From: Bombyx mori
Lineage: Eukaryota > Arthropoda > Insecta > Lepidoptera > Bombycidae
Length of the DNA stretch: 64,000 bases
Assembly (NCBI RefSeq): GCF_030269925.1
Contig: NC_085135.1
Location: 4,154,753 to 4,218,752, forward strand
Reading direction: 5' to 3'
The notes below the pieces were generated by a model, which was not told the DNA's origin, ran no database searches, and saw only the letters and a program-made list of their open reading frames with translations. The position numbers and the translations under genes are program-made. The stretch's first letter is position 1. Each line of letters opens with the position of its first letter. Positions 1-10,133 of the stretch are shown in pieces.

Positions 1-2777
1 TCGTTATCGCGTCCGTTTATCTTCCACCGGATAAGATCGTTCTAAGCAGTGATATCGAGGCGCTGCTCGGCATGGGAAGCTCTGTCATTCTGGCGGGCGA
101 CCTAAATTGTAAACACATCAGGTGGAACTCACACACCACAACCTCGAATGGGAGGCGGCTTGACGCGTTAGTTGATGATCTCGCCTTCGATATCGTCGCT
201 CCGCTAACCCCGACTCACTACCCGCTAAATATCGCGCATCGCCCGGATATACTCGACATAGCGTTATTAAAAAACGTGACTCTGCGCTTACACTCGATCG
301 AAGTAGTTTCAGAGTTAGATTCAGACCACCGTCCCGTCGTCATGAAGCTCGGTCGCGCTCCCGATTCCGTTCCCGTCACGAGGACTGTGGTGGATTGGCA
401 CACGCTGGGCATCAGCCTGGCTGAATCTGATCCACCATCGCTCCCGTTTAACCCGGACTCTACCCCGTCTCCTCAGGATACCGCTGAAGCCATAGACATC
501 TTAACATCACACATCACCTCGACATTAGATAGGTCATCGAAACAAGTTGTAGCGGAGGACTTCCTTCACCGCTTCAAATTGTCCGACGATATTAGGGAAC
601 TCCTTAGAGCTAAGAACGCCTCGATACGCGCCTACGACAGGTATCCTACCGCGGAAAATCGTATTCGAATGCGTGCCCTACAACGCGACGTAAAGTCTCG
701 CATCGCCGAAGTCCGAGATGCCAGATGGTCTGGTTTCTTAGAAGGACTCGCGCCCTCCCAAAGGTCTTACTACCGCTTAGCTCGTACTCTCAAATCGGAT
801 ACGGTAGTAACTATGCCCCCCCTTGTAGGCCCCTCAGGCCGACTCGCGGCCTTTGATGATGACGAAAAAGCAGAGCTGCTGGCCGATACATTGCAAACCC
901 AGTGCACGCCCAGCACTCAATCCGTGGACCCTGTTCATGTAGAATTTGTAGACAGTGAGGTAGAACGCAGAGCCTCCTTGCCACCCTCGGATGCGTTACC
1001 ACCCGTCACCCCGATGGAAGTTAAAGACTTGATCAAAGACCTACGTCCTCGCAAGGCTCCCGGTTCCGACGGTATATCTAACCGCGTTATTAAACTTCTA
1101 CCCGTCCAACTCATCGTGATGTTGGCATCTATTTTCAATGCCGCTATGGCGAACTGTATCTTTCCCGCGGTGTGGAAAGAAGCGGACGTTATCGGCATAC
1201 ATAAACCCGGTAAACCAAAAAATCATCCGACGAGCTACCGCCCGATTAGCCTCCTCATGTCTCTAGGCAAACTGTATGAGCGTCTGCTCTACAAGCGCCT
1301 CAGAGATTTCGTCTCATCCAAGGGCATTCTCATCGATGAACAATTCGGATTCCGTACAAATCACTCATGCGTTCAACAGGTGCACCGCCTCACGGAGCAC
1401 ATTCTTGTGGGGCTTAATCGACCAAAACCGTTATACACGGGAGCTCTCTTCTTCGACGTCGCAAAAGCGTTCGACAAAGTCTGGCACAATGGTTTGATTT
1501 TCAAACTATTCAACATGGGCGTGCCGGATAGTCTCGTGCTCATCATACGGGACTTCTTGTCGAACCGCTCTTTTCGATATCGAGTCGAGGGAACCCGCTC
1601 CTCCCCACGACCTCTCACAGCTGGAGTCCCGCAAGGCTCTGTCCTCTCACCCCTCCTATTTAGCTTATTCGTCAACGATATTCCCCGGTCGCCGCCGACC
1701 CATTTAGCTTTATTCGCCGACGACACGACTGTTTACTATTCTAGTAGAAATAAGTCCCTAATCGCGAAGAAGCTTCAGAGCGCAGCCCTAGCCCTAGGAC
1801 AGTGGTTCCGAAAATGGCGCATAGACATCAACCCAGCGAAAAGTACTGCGGTGCTATTTCAGAGGGGAAGCTCCACACGGATTTCCTCCCGGATTAGGAG
1901 GAGGAATCTCACACCCCCGATTACTCTCTTTAGACAACCCATACCCTGGGCCAGGAAGGTCAAGTACCTGGGCGTTACCCTGGATGCATCGATGACATTC
2001 CGCCCGCATATAAAATCAGTCCGTGACCGTGCCGCGTTTATTCTCGGTAGACTCTACCCCATGATCTGTAAGCGGAGTAAAATGTCCCTTCGGAACAAGG
2101 TGACACTTTACAAAACTTGCATAAGGCCCGTCATGACTTACGCGAGTGTGGTGTTCGCTCACGCGGCCCGCACACACATAGACACCCTCCAATCCCTACA
2201 ATCCCGCTTTTGCAGGTTAGCTGTCGGCGCTCCGTGGTTCGTGAGGAACGTTGACCTACACGACGACCTGGGCCTCGAATCAATTCGGAAATACATGAAG
2301 TCAGCGTCGGAACGATACTTCGATAAGGCTATGCGTCATGATAATCGCCTTATCGTTGCCGCCGCTGACTACTCTCCGAATCCTGATCATGCAGGAGCCA
2401 GTCACCGTCGACGCCCTAGACACGTCCTTACGGATCCATCAGATCCAATAACCTTTGCATTAGATGCCTTCAGCTCTAATACTAGGGGCAGGCTTAGGGA
2501 CCCCGGTAACCGTACTCGTCGAACTCGACAAAGAGGTCGACGTGCAACCTAACCCATGCATCAGCCCGCTGAGTTTCTCGCCGGATCTTCTCAGCGTGTC
2601 GCGATTCCGATCCGGTAGTAGATTCATTCGCGAAACAATTGCTCTTGAGTTGTTAGGTCTCCTTCGGAGGCGCTCGGGCAGTTGTTAGCAAATCCCACCC
2701 CTCTTGGCTGAGCCTTTGCTCGCCCACCTGTCCTGGTGAAACTGGAAAGGCCTTCGGGCCACCAGTAAACTTTCAAT

Positions 2778-2809
<32 letters not shown>
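1..2809 (+). mobile_element. BMC1-type LINE (jockey clade), 5' part outside window
   Basis: This is a non-LTR retrotransposon that continues beyond the left window edge. It holds most of ORF2, a 3' UTR (2553-2780) and a 29-nt poly-A (2781-2809). The 3' UTR matches those at 15284-15500, 36602-36830, 47144-47370, 48739-48855 and 59203-59431. The assignment to BMC1 rests on recognising this 3' end and the jockey-clade RT. No 3' target-site duplication can be tested because the 5' end is outside the window. A second, 5'-truncated LINE abuts the poly-A directly. Confidence 0.85.
3..2552 (+). CDS. BMC1-type ORF2: endonuclease (partial) and reverse transcriptase
   Basis: The frame is open from the window edge to a TAA at 2550-2552, with no stop or frameshift. 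An ATG at 72 lies inside the protein and is not the true start; the full-length copies at 39712 and 44267 begin further upstream with MAYISRIKP. Visible motifs in order are the APE endonuclease stretch AGDLNCKHIRWNS, the SELDSDHRPV endonuclease motif, RT PGSDGISNRV, SYRPISLLM, FDVAKAFDKVWHN, GVPQGSVLSPLLFSLF, the catalytic FADD and KVKYLGVTLD. The protein would nick target DNA and copy its own RNA by target-primed reverse transcription. As far as it is visible it looks potentially functional. Confidence 0.9.
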   Translation, partial: VIASVYLPPDKIVLSSDIEALLGMGSSVILAGDLNCKHIRWNSHTTTSNGRRLDALVDDLAFDIVAPLTPTHYPLNIAHRPDILDIALLKNVTLRLHSIEVVSELDSDHRPVVMKLGRAPDSVPVTRTVVDWHTLGISLAESDPPSLPFNPDSTPSPQDTAEAIDILTSHITSTLDRSSKQVVAEDFLHRFKLSDDIRELLRAKNASIRAYDRYPTAENRIRMRALQRDVKSRIAEVRDARWSGFLEGLAPSQRSYYRLARTLKSDTVVTMPPLVGPSGRLAAFDDDEKAELLADTLQTQCTPSTQSVDPVHVEFVDSEVERRASLPPSDALPPVTPMEVKDLIKDLRPRKAPGSDGISNRVIKLLPVQLIVMLASIFNAAMANCIFPAVWKEADVIGIHKPGKPKNHPTSYRPISLLMSLGKLYERLLYKRLRDFVSSKGILIDEQFGFRTNHSCVQQVHRLTEHILVGLNRPKPLYTGALFFDVAKAFDKVWHNGLIFKLFNMGVPDSLVLIIRDFLSNRSFRYRVEGTRSSPRPLTAGVPQGSVLSPLLFSLFVNDIPRSPPTHLALFADDTTVYYSSRNKSLIAKKLQSAALALGQWFRKWRIDINPAKSTAVLFQRGSSTRISSRIRRRNLTPPITLFRQPIPWARKVKYLGVTLDASMTFRPHIKSVRDRAAFILGRLYPMICKRSKMSLRNKVTLYKTCIRPVMTYASVVFAHAARTHIDTLQSLQSRFCRLAVGAPWFVRNVDLHDDLGLESIRKYMKSASERYFDKAMRHDNRLIVAAADYSPNPDHAGASHRRRPRHVLTDPSDPITFALDAFSSNTRGRLRDPGNRTRRTRQRGRRAT

Positions 2810-2810
2810 C

Positions 2811-3893
2811 AAAGTCTGGCACAACGGTTTGATATACAAACTGTATAACATGGGAGTGCCAGACAGACTCGTGCTCATCATACGAGACTACTTGTCGAAC
2901 CGTTCGTTCCGATATCGAGTCGAGGGAACGCGTTCCCGACCCCGTCACGTCACAGCCGGAGTCCCGCAAGGCTCCGCCCTCTCCCCGTTACTATTCAGTT
3001 TGTATATCAATGATATACCCCGGTCTCCGGAGACCCATCTGGCGCTCTTCGCCGATGACACCGCCATCTACTACTCGTGTAGGAAGAAGGCGTTGCTTCA
3101 TCGACGACTTCAGACCGCAGCTACCACCATGGGACAGTGGTTCCGGAAGTGGCGCATCGACATCAACCCCACGAAAAGCACAGCGGTGCTCTTCAAAAGG
3201 GGTCGCCCTCCGAACACCACGCTGAGCATCCCCCTCCCGACTAGGCGCGTCAACACCCCCGCCCCCGCCGTTCGCCCAATCACGATGTTCGACCAGCCCA
3301 TACCGTGGGCCCCGAAGGTCAAATATTTAGGCGTCACCCTCGACAGTAGGATGACATTCCGCCCCCACATTAAGACGGTACGCGACCGTGCCGCCTTCAT
3401 TCTAGGACGTCTCTACCCGATGATATGTAGGCGAAGTAAAATGTCCCTTAGAAATAAGGTGACACTCTACAAAACTTGCATACGCCCCGTCATGACCTAT
3501 GCAAGTGTAGTGTTCGCTCACGCGGCCCGCATACACCTAAAAACATTTCAAATTATTCAATCCCGTTTTTGCAGGATAGCCGTCGGAGCCCCGTGGTTCG
3601 TCAGGAACGTCGACCTCCATGACGACCTGGACTTAGAGTCCATCAGTAAGTATCTTCAGTCGGCGTCCATGCGCCACTTCGATAAAGCGGCACGACACGA
3701 GAACCCTCTCATCGTGGCCGCCGGTAACTACATTCCCGATCCTGCGGACAGAATGGAAAGCAGTCGACGTCGCCCAAAACACGTTATCTCGGATCCTCCC
3801 GATCCACTAACGGTGCTTTTAGGTACTTCAAGCACCGGTCACCGTTCTCGTCGAACCCGTCGCTTGCGACGAAGGGCTCGACGAGTAAATTAA
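2811..3893 (+). CDS. Reverse transcriptase C-terminal half of BMC1-related ORF2
   Basis: The open frame starts at the truncation point (KVWHNGLIYKLYN) and runs to TAA at 3891-3893, with no native start codon. It retains GVPQGSALSPLLFSLY, the catalytic FADDTAIYY, GQWFRKWRIDINP and KVKYLGVTLD, and the C-terminal region RPVMTYASVVFAHAAR. The N-terminal endonuclease and the first RT motifs are missing, so it cannot transpose alone. The basic tail (RRTRRLRRRARRVN) is like that of BMC1. Confidence 0.8.
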   Translation, partial: KVWHNGLIYKLYNMGVPDRLVLIIRDYLSNRSFRYRVEGTRSRPRHVTAGVPQGSALSPLLFSLYINDIPRSPETHLALFADDTAIYYSCRKKALLHRRLQTAATTMGQWFRKWRIDINPTKSTAVLFKRGRPPNTTLSIPLPTRRVNTPAPAVRPITMFDQPIPWAPKVKYLGVTLDSRMTFRPHIKTVRDRAAFILGRLYPMICRRSKMSLRNKVTLYKTCIRPVMTYASVVFAHAARIHLKTFQIIQSRFCRIAVGAPWFVRNVDLHDDLDLESISKYLQSASMRHFDKAARHENPLIVAAGNYIPDPADRMESSRRRPKHVISDPPDPLTVLLGTSSTGHRSRRTRRLRRRARRVN

Positions 3894-4110
3894 CCCTCAG
3901 ACACAGCCCACTGAGTTTCTCGCCGGATCTTCTCAGTGGGTCGCGTTTCCGATCCGGTGGTAGATTCTGCGAAGCACGACTCTTGCTAGGGTTCGTGTTA
4001 GCAACATCGTCAGGTTTGAGCCCCGTGAGCTCACCTACTAAAGTTAGGGTTACGCTGACATAGCCTCTCAAGGCTCTCAGCTTAGGTAGGAATAAAAAAA
4101 AAAAAAAAAA
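2811..4110 (+). mobile_element. Diverged BMC1-related LINE, 5'-truncated
   Basis: Only the 3' half of ORF2 plus a 3' UTR (3894-4092) and an A-rich tail (about 4093-4110) are present. The protein is clearly related to the neighbouring BMC1 ORF2. The 3' UTR diverges after the shared CTGAGTTTCTCGCCGGATC block and ends with CTCTCAGCTTAGGTAGGAAT before the poly-A, so this is a separate subfamily. The element starts immediately after the poly-A of the preceding LINE. Confidence 0.8.
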
Positions 4111-4140
4111 GTCTTACGCGAAAACAAAAAAAAAAAAAAA
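4111..4140. repeat. A-rich junction between LINE tail and gypsy remnant
   Basis: A second A-run (about 4126-4140) follows a short spacer after the LINE poly-A and directly precedes gypsy gag sequence. It may be part of the LINE tail or a remnant of another insertion. Confidence 0.4.
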
Positions 4141-5302
4141 GAGGCCAATAGACAGTAAAAACCCTTACAATTCGCAACCCCCTAAGCGCTTTAAGACTGA
4201 TTCTAAACCCAATGACAAAGTGTTTTAACTGTGGTAAAATCGGTCACACCAAACAACAATGTTACAGTAAGAAAAAGAAAAAAAAAGTACCCAAGAACAA
4301 GGATCAAATGATAAAATAAAATTTTGTACTTATTGCAAAAAACCCGGGCATTTAGATTCTTACTGTAGATATAAACCCAAAACGGACCCTTCTAAAATTG
4401 ACTAGAAACACCGAAAAATGGGAATGGGGCATTGAACAAGATAGAGCACGAAAGTATGTAATTGATCATCTTACCTCCACACCTCTTTTGACAATATTTG
4501 ACCCACAGCGTCTAACAGTTACACACCGATGCTAGTGCTATAGGTTATGGAGCAATATTATTACAAGTTAGGTAACGTGAATAAGGTGGTCGCTTATTAT
4601 AGTAAACGGATAAGTCCAGCAGAATCCATGTACTGCTCTTATGACCTAGAAACACTTGCCATTTTTAATGCTTCTTGGCATTAAATTTACAATAATTACT
4701 GATTGCAATGCAATAAAATCAACCATGGCGAAAAAAGATTTGTCACCTAGGGTAGCACGTTGGTGGACCTTTATGCAGGATTTTCAATTTGATATTCAGT
4801 ATAGAAAGGGTACATTCATCAGTTATGTTGATTTTCTAAATCGCAATCCTGTTTCCGCTCCTTCAGAACGGCAGCATTATCTTAAAGTAAATCTTATTGA
4901 AGCCGATAATATAAGTCCCGAGTCTTGGTTAAAAATCGCGCAAACAAACGACCCCGAAACCCAGACCCTAATGTCGCAATTGCAAGTCGGTAACTTAGAC
5001 ACTAACCAATATGTAAATAAAAATAATCTATTGCATTATAAAACTAGTCCTGATGATGAGCCGAGGTTGTTTGCGCCGAAGGGATGTAGATTAAAAATCT
5101 TAAAACTATTTCTTGATGAAAATTGTCATGTGGGGTTCGATAAGGTTTTACATAAAATCCGACAATATTTTTGGTTCCCAGGGATAACATCTTTTATCAA
5201 AAACATATATTAACCATTGTCTTACTTGGGTTAAAAAGAAGGGATTCTCTGGTCCTAAACAAGGGTGATTACATCCGATCGATAAAATTGCTGTACCATT
5301 CC
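4141..5302 (+). pseudogene. Ty3/gypsy gag-pol remnant (zinc knuckles, RNase H, integrase N-terminus)
   Basis: Two CCHC zinc knuckles are readable: CFNCGKIGHTKQQC (from 4221) and CTYCKKPGHLDSYC (near 4328). They lie in different frames because of a slip in an A-rich run. The sequence then jumps to pol. It carries an RNase H start (HTDASAIGYGAILLQ, about 4522-4567), then after a frameshift YSKRISPAESMYCSYDLETLAI, the RNase H end (IQYRKGTFISYVDFLNRNP) and an integrase H-H-C-C zinc region ending FWFPGITSFIKNIY. Beyond 5213 CLT(W)VKKKGFSGP and HPIDKIAVPF follow with stops and a frameshift. Protease and most of the RT are deleted. The remnant ends at 5302, where R1-type sequence begins. Confidence 0.8.
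4656..5213 (+). pseudogene. gypsy RNase H C-terminus plus integrase zinc-binding region
   Basis: This is the longest open stretch of the gypsy remnant, 185 codons. The N-terminal third is the tail of RNase H (the TDCNAIKSTMAKKDLSPRVARWW region, then QFDIQYRKGTFI). The C-terminal part is the integrase HHCC module, with H in NCHVGFDKV and the FWFP motif. The catalytic DDE core is absent because the following sequence is disrupted and then replaced by the R1-type element. Confidence 0.75.
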
Positions 5303-6358
5303 TTTACAGCGGGCTGCACCCTCCTGCGGGGCGCCGGCACAGGCGCACTGTCTTTCGCCTCATGGGCGAGGGGCGGCCGCGCACGCTCCACCTTCGAGCT
5401 GCGCGCCTCCTGTATAAGGAGCTGCCGCCTCAACTCTTCGACCTCGCTGAGGCCTTCCACTTCGGGCGGAGGAGGGACAGGGGCCGAGCTGCGTTGCCGC
5501 TCGATGAGGTCGGCAACCATCGTTCGCAACTCGGCCATGTCCACTTTAAGTTGCCCATTCTCCGACTGAAGATGCGCATTCTCCGTCGACACTTGTTCAA
5601 GGCGGGCGTGCAGTAGGGCCACTTCCTGCCGCAAGCCCGCCGTCTCGGCGTTTGTGGTGCGGTCCACGACGTCCTGCAACCTTTCCTCTAGTGTGGCGGC
5701 CGCCGATTTCATTGCCGACACTTCGGAGCCCTTGAGGCCTGCAGTTGATTTGGCCGCTATGGTCGTAACTATTTCTCCGACTATTTGACAAGATCGGAGG
5801 GGGTCAGAGGGACCCACCAACGTCAGGGACCGCTGAAGGCGCTCGATCTCTCCGATTTTGTTTTTTTTATTTTTTGTCTCACGGCAGGCGGCCCTGGACT
5901 GCGCCGAGGAGGCAGCGTCCAGTCCGCAAGACGACGGCTTGTCAAAATCAAATCCTGTGGCGGGCGACGCCGCAGCAGTCGCCGGCCCTTCCGCCAACGC
6001 CATATATTTGGCACTGGCAGGCTCGCCCTCCGAGGAATCGGACGGAGCGGAGGACGCCGGCTGTCGAGCCGACTTCCGCTTCCGCCGAGTCCGCTGCCGA
6101 ACACAATCGGCAAACAGCGCCGGTGTCTCCCTCCCACTGGACACGTCGCCCCTCACGGAGCTTCGCGCCGAGTGTAGTGAGATGAGGCTGTCGCACCTCT
6201 CCAGCAGCACGGTGGGGACTCTGTCCCTTACGCGACCCGTGTTGTCGCCCCCTTCGTCGTGGCAGTGTTTGCCCCCCCCAGAAACGGTGGGGCAGCGTGC
6301 GGCCGATCGCTCGACCGCACGGAGGGATTCTCCCCCCGCGGAGCGGGAGGTACCCTCC
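5303..6358 (-). pseudogene. R1-type element B: ORF1 (gag) 5' portion, 3'-truncated
   Basis: This is the N-terminal region of the same ORF1 found complete at 10131-12491. It has the EGTSRSAGGESLRAVERSAAR start region, an acidic/serine region (SSAPSDSSEGEPASAKYM), and a coiled coil (LLHARLEQVSTENAHLQSEN) followed by MAELRTMVADLIERQRS. It stops at the VQPAVK point (about 5303), where gypsy sequence begins, so zinc knuckles, ORF2 and the 3' end are lost. The native start is missing here because element A was inserted 13 codons or fewer into the ORF. The upstream part of B lies at 13336-14142. An apparent poly-lysine N-terminus in the open frame is only the translated poly-A of element A. Confidence 0.8.
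6346..6358. repeat. Target-site duplication of R1-A, 3' side
   Basis: GGAGGTACCCTCC lies directly next to the poly-A of element A and is repeated at 13336-13348 next to its 5' end. Thirteen bases match perfectly. Neighbouring G runs could make it a base or so longer. Confidence 0.85.
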
Positions 6359-6384
6359 TTTTTTTTTTTTTTTTTTTTTTTTTT

Positions 6385-6898
6385 CGGGTAGAGGGCCGAA
6401 CCTCCTACGAGGTCCCCGCGCAAAAGGGGCGCGCGGGGTATGTGAGACTCAACGATCTGCATGGTGTTGTGAGCAGACCGCGGGCCCAAGGATTTTAGAG
6501 CCCACCCACTAAACGACTCCCCTGCACTCTTACACCCGACGTCCGATCCCCTCCGAGGTCAGAACCCGGATGAGGTAGGGGGGCTACCGCGGTCAACACT
6601 ACAACCAGACAGCGCGGCTCACCCCAAGGACGCCCAGCCGACGGAGCCTTCGAGGCGAATCGAAGGCTCTGAAACGTCGGCCGTCTCGGTACGGCAGCCC
6701 GTCGGGCCGCCCAGACGGTGCCGCTGGTGTCCCGGAATACCCCGCTGGACCAGAACCAGCCTGCCGGGTCGGGACGCGATACACCGTCGACCGGTCGCTC
6801 TATTCACTCCACGGCAGCGCGCTAGAGTGCTGGTAGCGCGCCGCGCGGCCTCACCCCCTCAGGTCGCCCCTTGACCTTCACCGGGGGGAGGCCGCCAC
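6385..6898 (-). other. 3' UTR of R1-A
   Basis: About 514 bases separate the ORF2 stop from the poly-A. The same sequence occurs at 26592-27105 and, on the plus strand, at 49341-49854, always ending in the R1 poly-A after CGGCCCTCTACCCG. ORFs predicted here are not conserved genes. Confidence 0.8.
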
Positions 6899-9800
6899 CT
6901 ACAGGGGCCGGGACGTACGGGCGTATTCCCGCCTCCGGCCCCCGGCTCGACGGCGACGGATCGGTGCGGAAAGGGAAGAGCTCTCCCTCTCTCGCTCCGC
7001 CGCCTCCTTCTGCGAGATGGTGGACTCGCAGAAGTCGAGCATCGCCTTCCAGGACGCGTCGCTGCCGAGCATCGTAGCCACGACGCGCGGCAGCGAGAGG
7101 TCCTCTCCTATGACCGCGACGAGGGCGGCGCGTTGCTCGTCGAATCCAGAGCAACGCGCCAGCGTGTGTTCCGCTGTGTCTTCCTCGTCGCGGTCCGCGC
7201 AGTGGTGGCACTGCGCCGTCGGTTCCCTTCCGGCTATCTTGTGCAAGTACCGGCCGAAACAACCATGGCCGGTAAGCATCTGCGTTAGCCGGAAGGTGAG
7301 GCATCCGCGGTCGCGGCCCACCCAGTCCGCGAGAACCGGGCGGACCGCCTCGACGGTTCGGAGGCCGGCCGACGGGTCCGCCAAGCGGCGAGACCACGCC
7401 TCCAGCACGGACCGCCGAGAGTGGAGCCTCCGCGCTCGAACTACACCTTCGCCGGGGCGCCCTTCCCCCCTAGAGCGGAGGTCGCTACGCCACCTGTAAT
7501 CGGCAGCGAGCGCCTCCGCCTCCAGGTCCCAGGGTGGCGCCCCGGCGAGCAAGCACGCCGCCTCGAAGGAGACGGTGCGGTATCCTCGGATCGCCCTGAC
7601 CGCGATCGCACGCTGCGGACGTCGCAGAGCCGCGACGTTCTTGCGGGTCAGGGAGCCCCGTATAGTGCCATCGACCGCACCACCCCCATGTAGAGGCGGC
7701 GCGCCACCTGATCGGGACCCCCGACGTTTGGAAGCAGCCGGCTCAGAGAGCCGGCCGTCGCCATCAGTCGAGGGCCCAACTTCTCAAAGTGAGCGCGGAA
7801 GTTCCACCGACTATCCAGTTCGAGGCCGAGGTACCGAAGACCGGTCACCCCAACCCCGACGCGGACGCCTCCGATCACGAGGTGGGCACCCACAGGCGGC
7901 GCTCGTCCCGGCCCGTGAAAAAGCAGGGCCTGGGTTTTATCGAGCGCCACCTCGAGCCCCAACCGTCGGATCCTAGTGACGACGTGTGCCACGCCTGCGC
8001 ACGCCAGACGGGCAGACTCCCGGTAGTCCCTCCCCGGAGCCACGACCAACGTGTCGTCGGCGTAACATATTACGCTCAGCCCGGGGAGGGGACCCCGAAT
8101 GACGCCCCGCAGGACCCAGTCGTAGCCGATGTTCCACAGCAGGGGGCCCAGGACAGACCCCTGCGGAACACCGCGCTCGACGGGGAAGCGGTACATCGTC
8201 CCACCGTGTCCGATGCACTGGATCGACCTGCCCTCGAGGTAGGAGCCGATCAGTCGGCGGAGGTATGCGGGGACGCCGTGATACTCCAGCGCCCCCGCGA
8301 TCACCGACCAGGGCAGGGTGTTGAAGGCGTTCCTTACATCTAAGGATAGCGCCATCGCCACCCCGCCCCGGGATACGGCTTCGTCGGAGAGGGCCCGCAC
8401 GCGCAGAATTGCGTCGATAGTCGAGCGGCCCTCTCTGAAGCCGTATTGCTCCGCCGAAAGATCGGGACCCGTCTCGGTCAGGTGCCGGACGATGCGGGCG
8501 GCGACGATTCTCTCGAGCATCTTGCCCGCTTCGTCCAGCAACACGATGGGGCGATAGCCCGCGGGTGAGTCCGCGGGGCGCCCGTCCTTCCGCAGAAGGA
8601 CCAGTCTGCCCGTCTTCCATTTCGACGGGAACCGTCCCGACTCGAGGCACGCTTCGAAAAGCCCCCCGAGCCGGTCCCCTAGGGCCTCGAAGGCCAAGCT
8701 CCAGACCCGGCCGTGAACGCCGTCAGGGCCGGGGGCCGTGTCCTTCGCTCTCATTTTGGACACGGCCGCATGGATCTCCGCCCCCGTGATAGGGGGAGGG
8801 GGCTCCTCGGCAGCGGGAACGCTGGGGCGACGTGGAGGTGTGCCCCACGTGGCGTCCATCTGGGGGGGCTCAAAGTCCCCCCCCGCTGCCGGCGGGAAAA
8901 GCGCGGAAACTATCTCCCGCAGCTGCCGAGGCTGGAGCCGCTCGGTCACCGGGAGCGCCCACGGCTGCAGTTTCCTGCGAACCATCTTGTATGGGCGCCC
9001 CCAGGGATCTTCGTCGAGCGACTCCAGGAGAGTCTTCATGCTCTGCTTCTTGGCCTCGCCGATGGCCAGCTGCAGCGCCGTCTGCTTTTGACGACAGTCA
9101 GCGTGCAGCTGGGCCGCCGTCTCCGCGAACGCAGCGTCGCGACGACGGCGGCGGCGGTGGCGTGCGCTCCGGCGGCGCGCCCTCACGCACTCCTCACGGA
9201 GTCTCGCGATCTCGGGCGACCACCAGAACGCACCCCCACGTGGTGCTCGGGGGCCGACCCGGGGCATGGCGGCATCACAAATGTTTGCCATGGTGCCCCG
9301 GAACCAGTCGACCTCCGCATCCACGTCCGCGAGCCGCGCGGGTTTTGGCGCCCACGCAGCAACAGCGGCCGCCTCCATCAGCAACTCCTTGTTCATCCGT
9401 TTCAAGGCCCACCTGGGGAACGAACGGGGCGCACCTTGCGGGAGCTCCTCCTCGCCGCGGGCGCCCGCGGCTGACGACGACGACAAGGAGGAGGCGGAGA
9501 GCTCGAATCGGACGTATCTGTGGTCCGAGAGCGTCTCCGCCCCCTCGAGTACGCGCCAGCCGCGGGTTCGGCATGCGACGGACGGGGACGCGAACGTCAC
9601 GTCCACATGAGACTGCCCGTTCCACCGCACGCAAGTCGCAACCGAACCTCTGTTTATGAGAAAGAGGCTGGTCGCGATCGCCCACTCCGAAAGGGCCTCG
9701 CCTCGCGCATCCGTGCGGGGGGAACCCCAAGCCGTGCACTTGGCATTGAAGTCCCCCGCGACGATGACAGGGCGGGACCCGAGGCGGTGTAAAAGCGCCT

Positions 9801-10131
9801 CGAGCCCGCCCAGAAACCGTTCGAATTCGGCGAGGCTCCTGTTCGGAGAAAAGTACGCCCCGATCACGACGGTCCCGTCGATCCTAGCCGCAACGTACCC
9901 GGGTCCCCTGGCCACCATATCCAAGGGGGGTAACGCCGCGGACTGTCGTAATATAATGGCCACGGAGCCGTCGACGTCCCCGATCCAGCAGTCCTGGTCA
10001 GTGGGGACGAAATACGGCTCCGCGGCGACAGCAACATCGATTGACCACTCCGCCATGGTGTGGACGAGGAGATCCTGTGCCCTGGCGGAGTGGTTCAAAT
10101 TACATTGGAGGAAGCGATGGACGCAACCCAT
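6899..10131 (-). pseudogene. R1-A ORF2: AP endonuclease, reverse transcriptase, C-terminal zinc motif (one frameshift)
   Basis: ORF2 starts at ATG 10131 (MGCVHRFLQCNLNHS), overlapping the ORF1 stop. The endonuclease spans roughly residues 1-220 (VIVAGDFNAKCTAWG, LSDHRYVRFEL). The RT follows with APGPDGVHGRVW, GYRPIVLLDEAGKMLERI, SLDVRNAFNTLPW, VPQGSVLGPLLWNIGYDW and the catalytic YADD (VICYADDTLVVA). At MALYGAP (about 7650) the frame is lost. Comparison with the homologous copy at 16680-17552 suggests a deletion of about 8 nt. The frame resumes through 7552-6899 with CHHCADRDEEDTAEHTLARC, a CCHC motif typical of R1-clade C-termini. The break lies after the RT core, so the copy is probably defective. 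Confidence 0.88.
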
Positions 10132-10133
10132 TA
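10129..10133 (-). promoter_or_regulatory. UAAUG stop-start junction coupling ORF1 and ORF2
   Basis: On the minus strand the ORF1 stop TAA (10133-10131) shares its last A with the ORF2 ATG (10131-10129), giving TAATG. Overlap of this exact form is known to drive translational coupling in the silkworm telomeric LINE SART1. Use here is inferred from sequence identity of the junction and from clade membership. Confidence 0.8.

Noticed and set aside
5269..6489. Single 406-codon frame with a poly-lysine N-terminus
   Set aside because: The lysines translate the poly-A of R1-A. The real protein sequence starts only after it and belongs to R1-B ORF1.
6822..9792. Many overlapping open frames on both strands in 6.5-12.6 kb
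   Set aside because: GC-rich LINE coding sequence leaves few stops in other frames. Only the ORF1/ORF2 frames carry recognisable domains.
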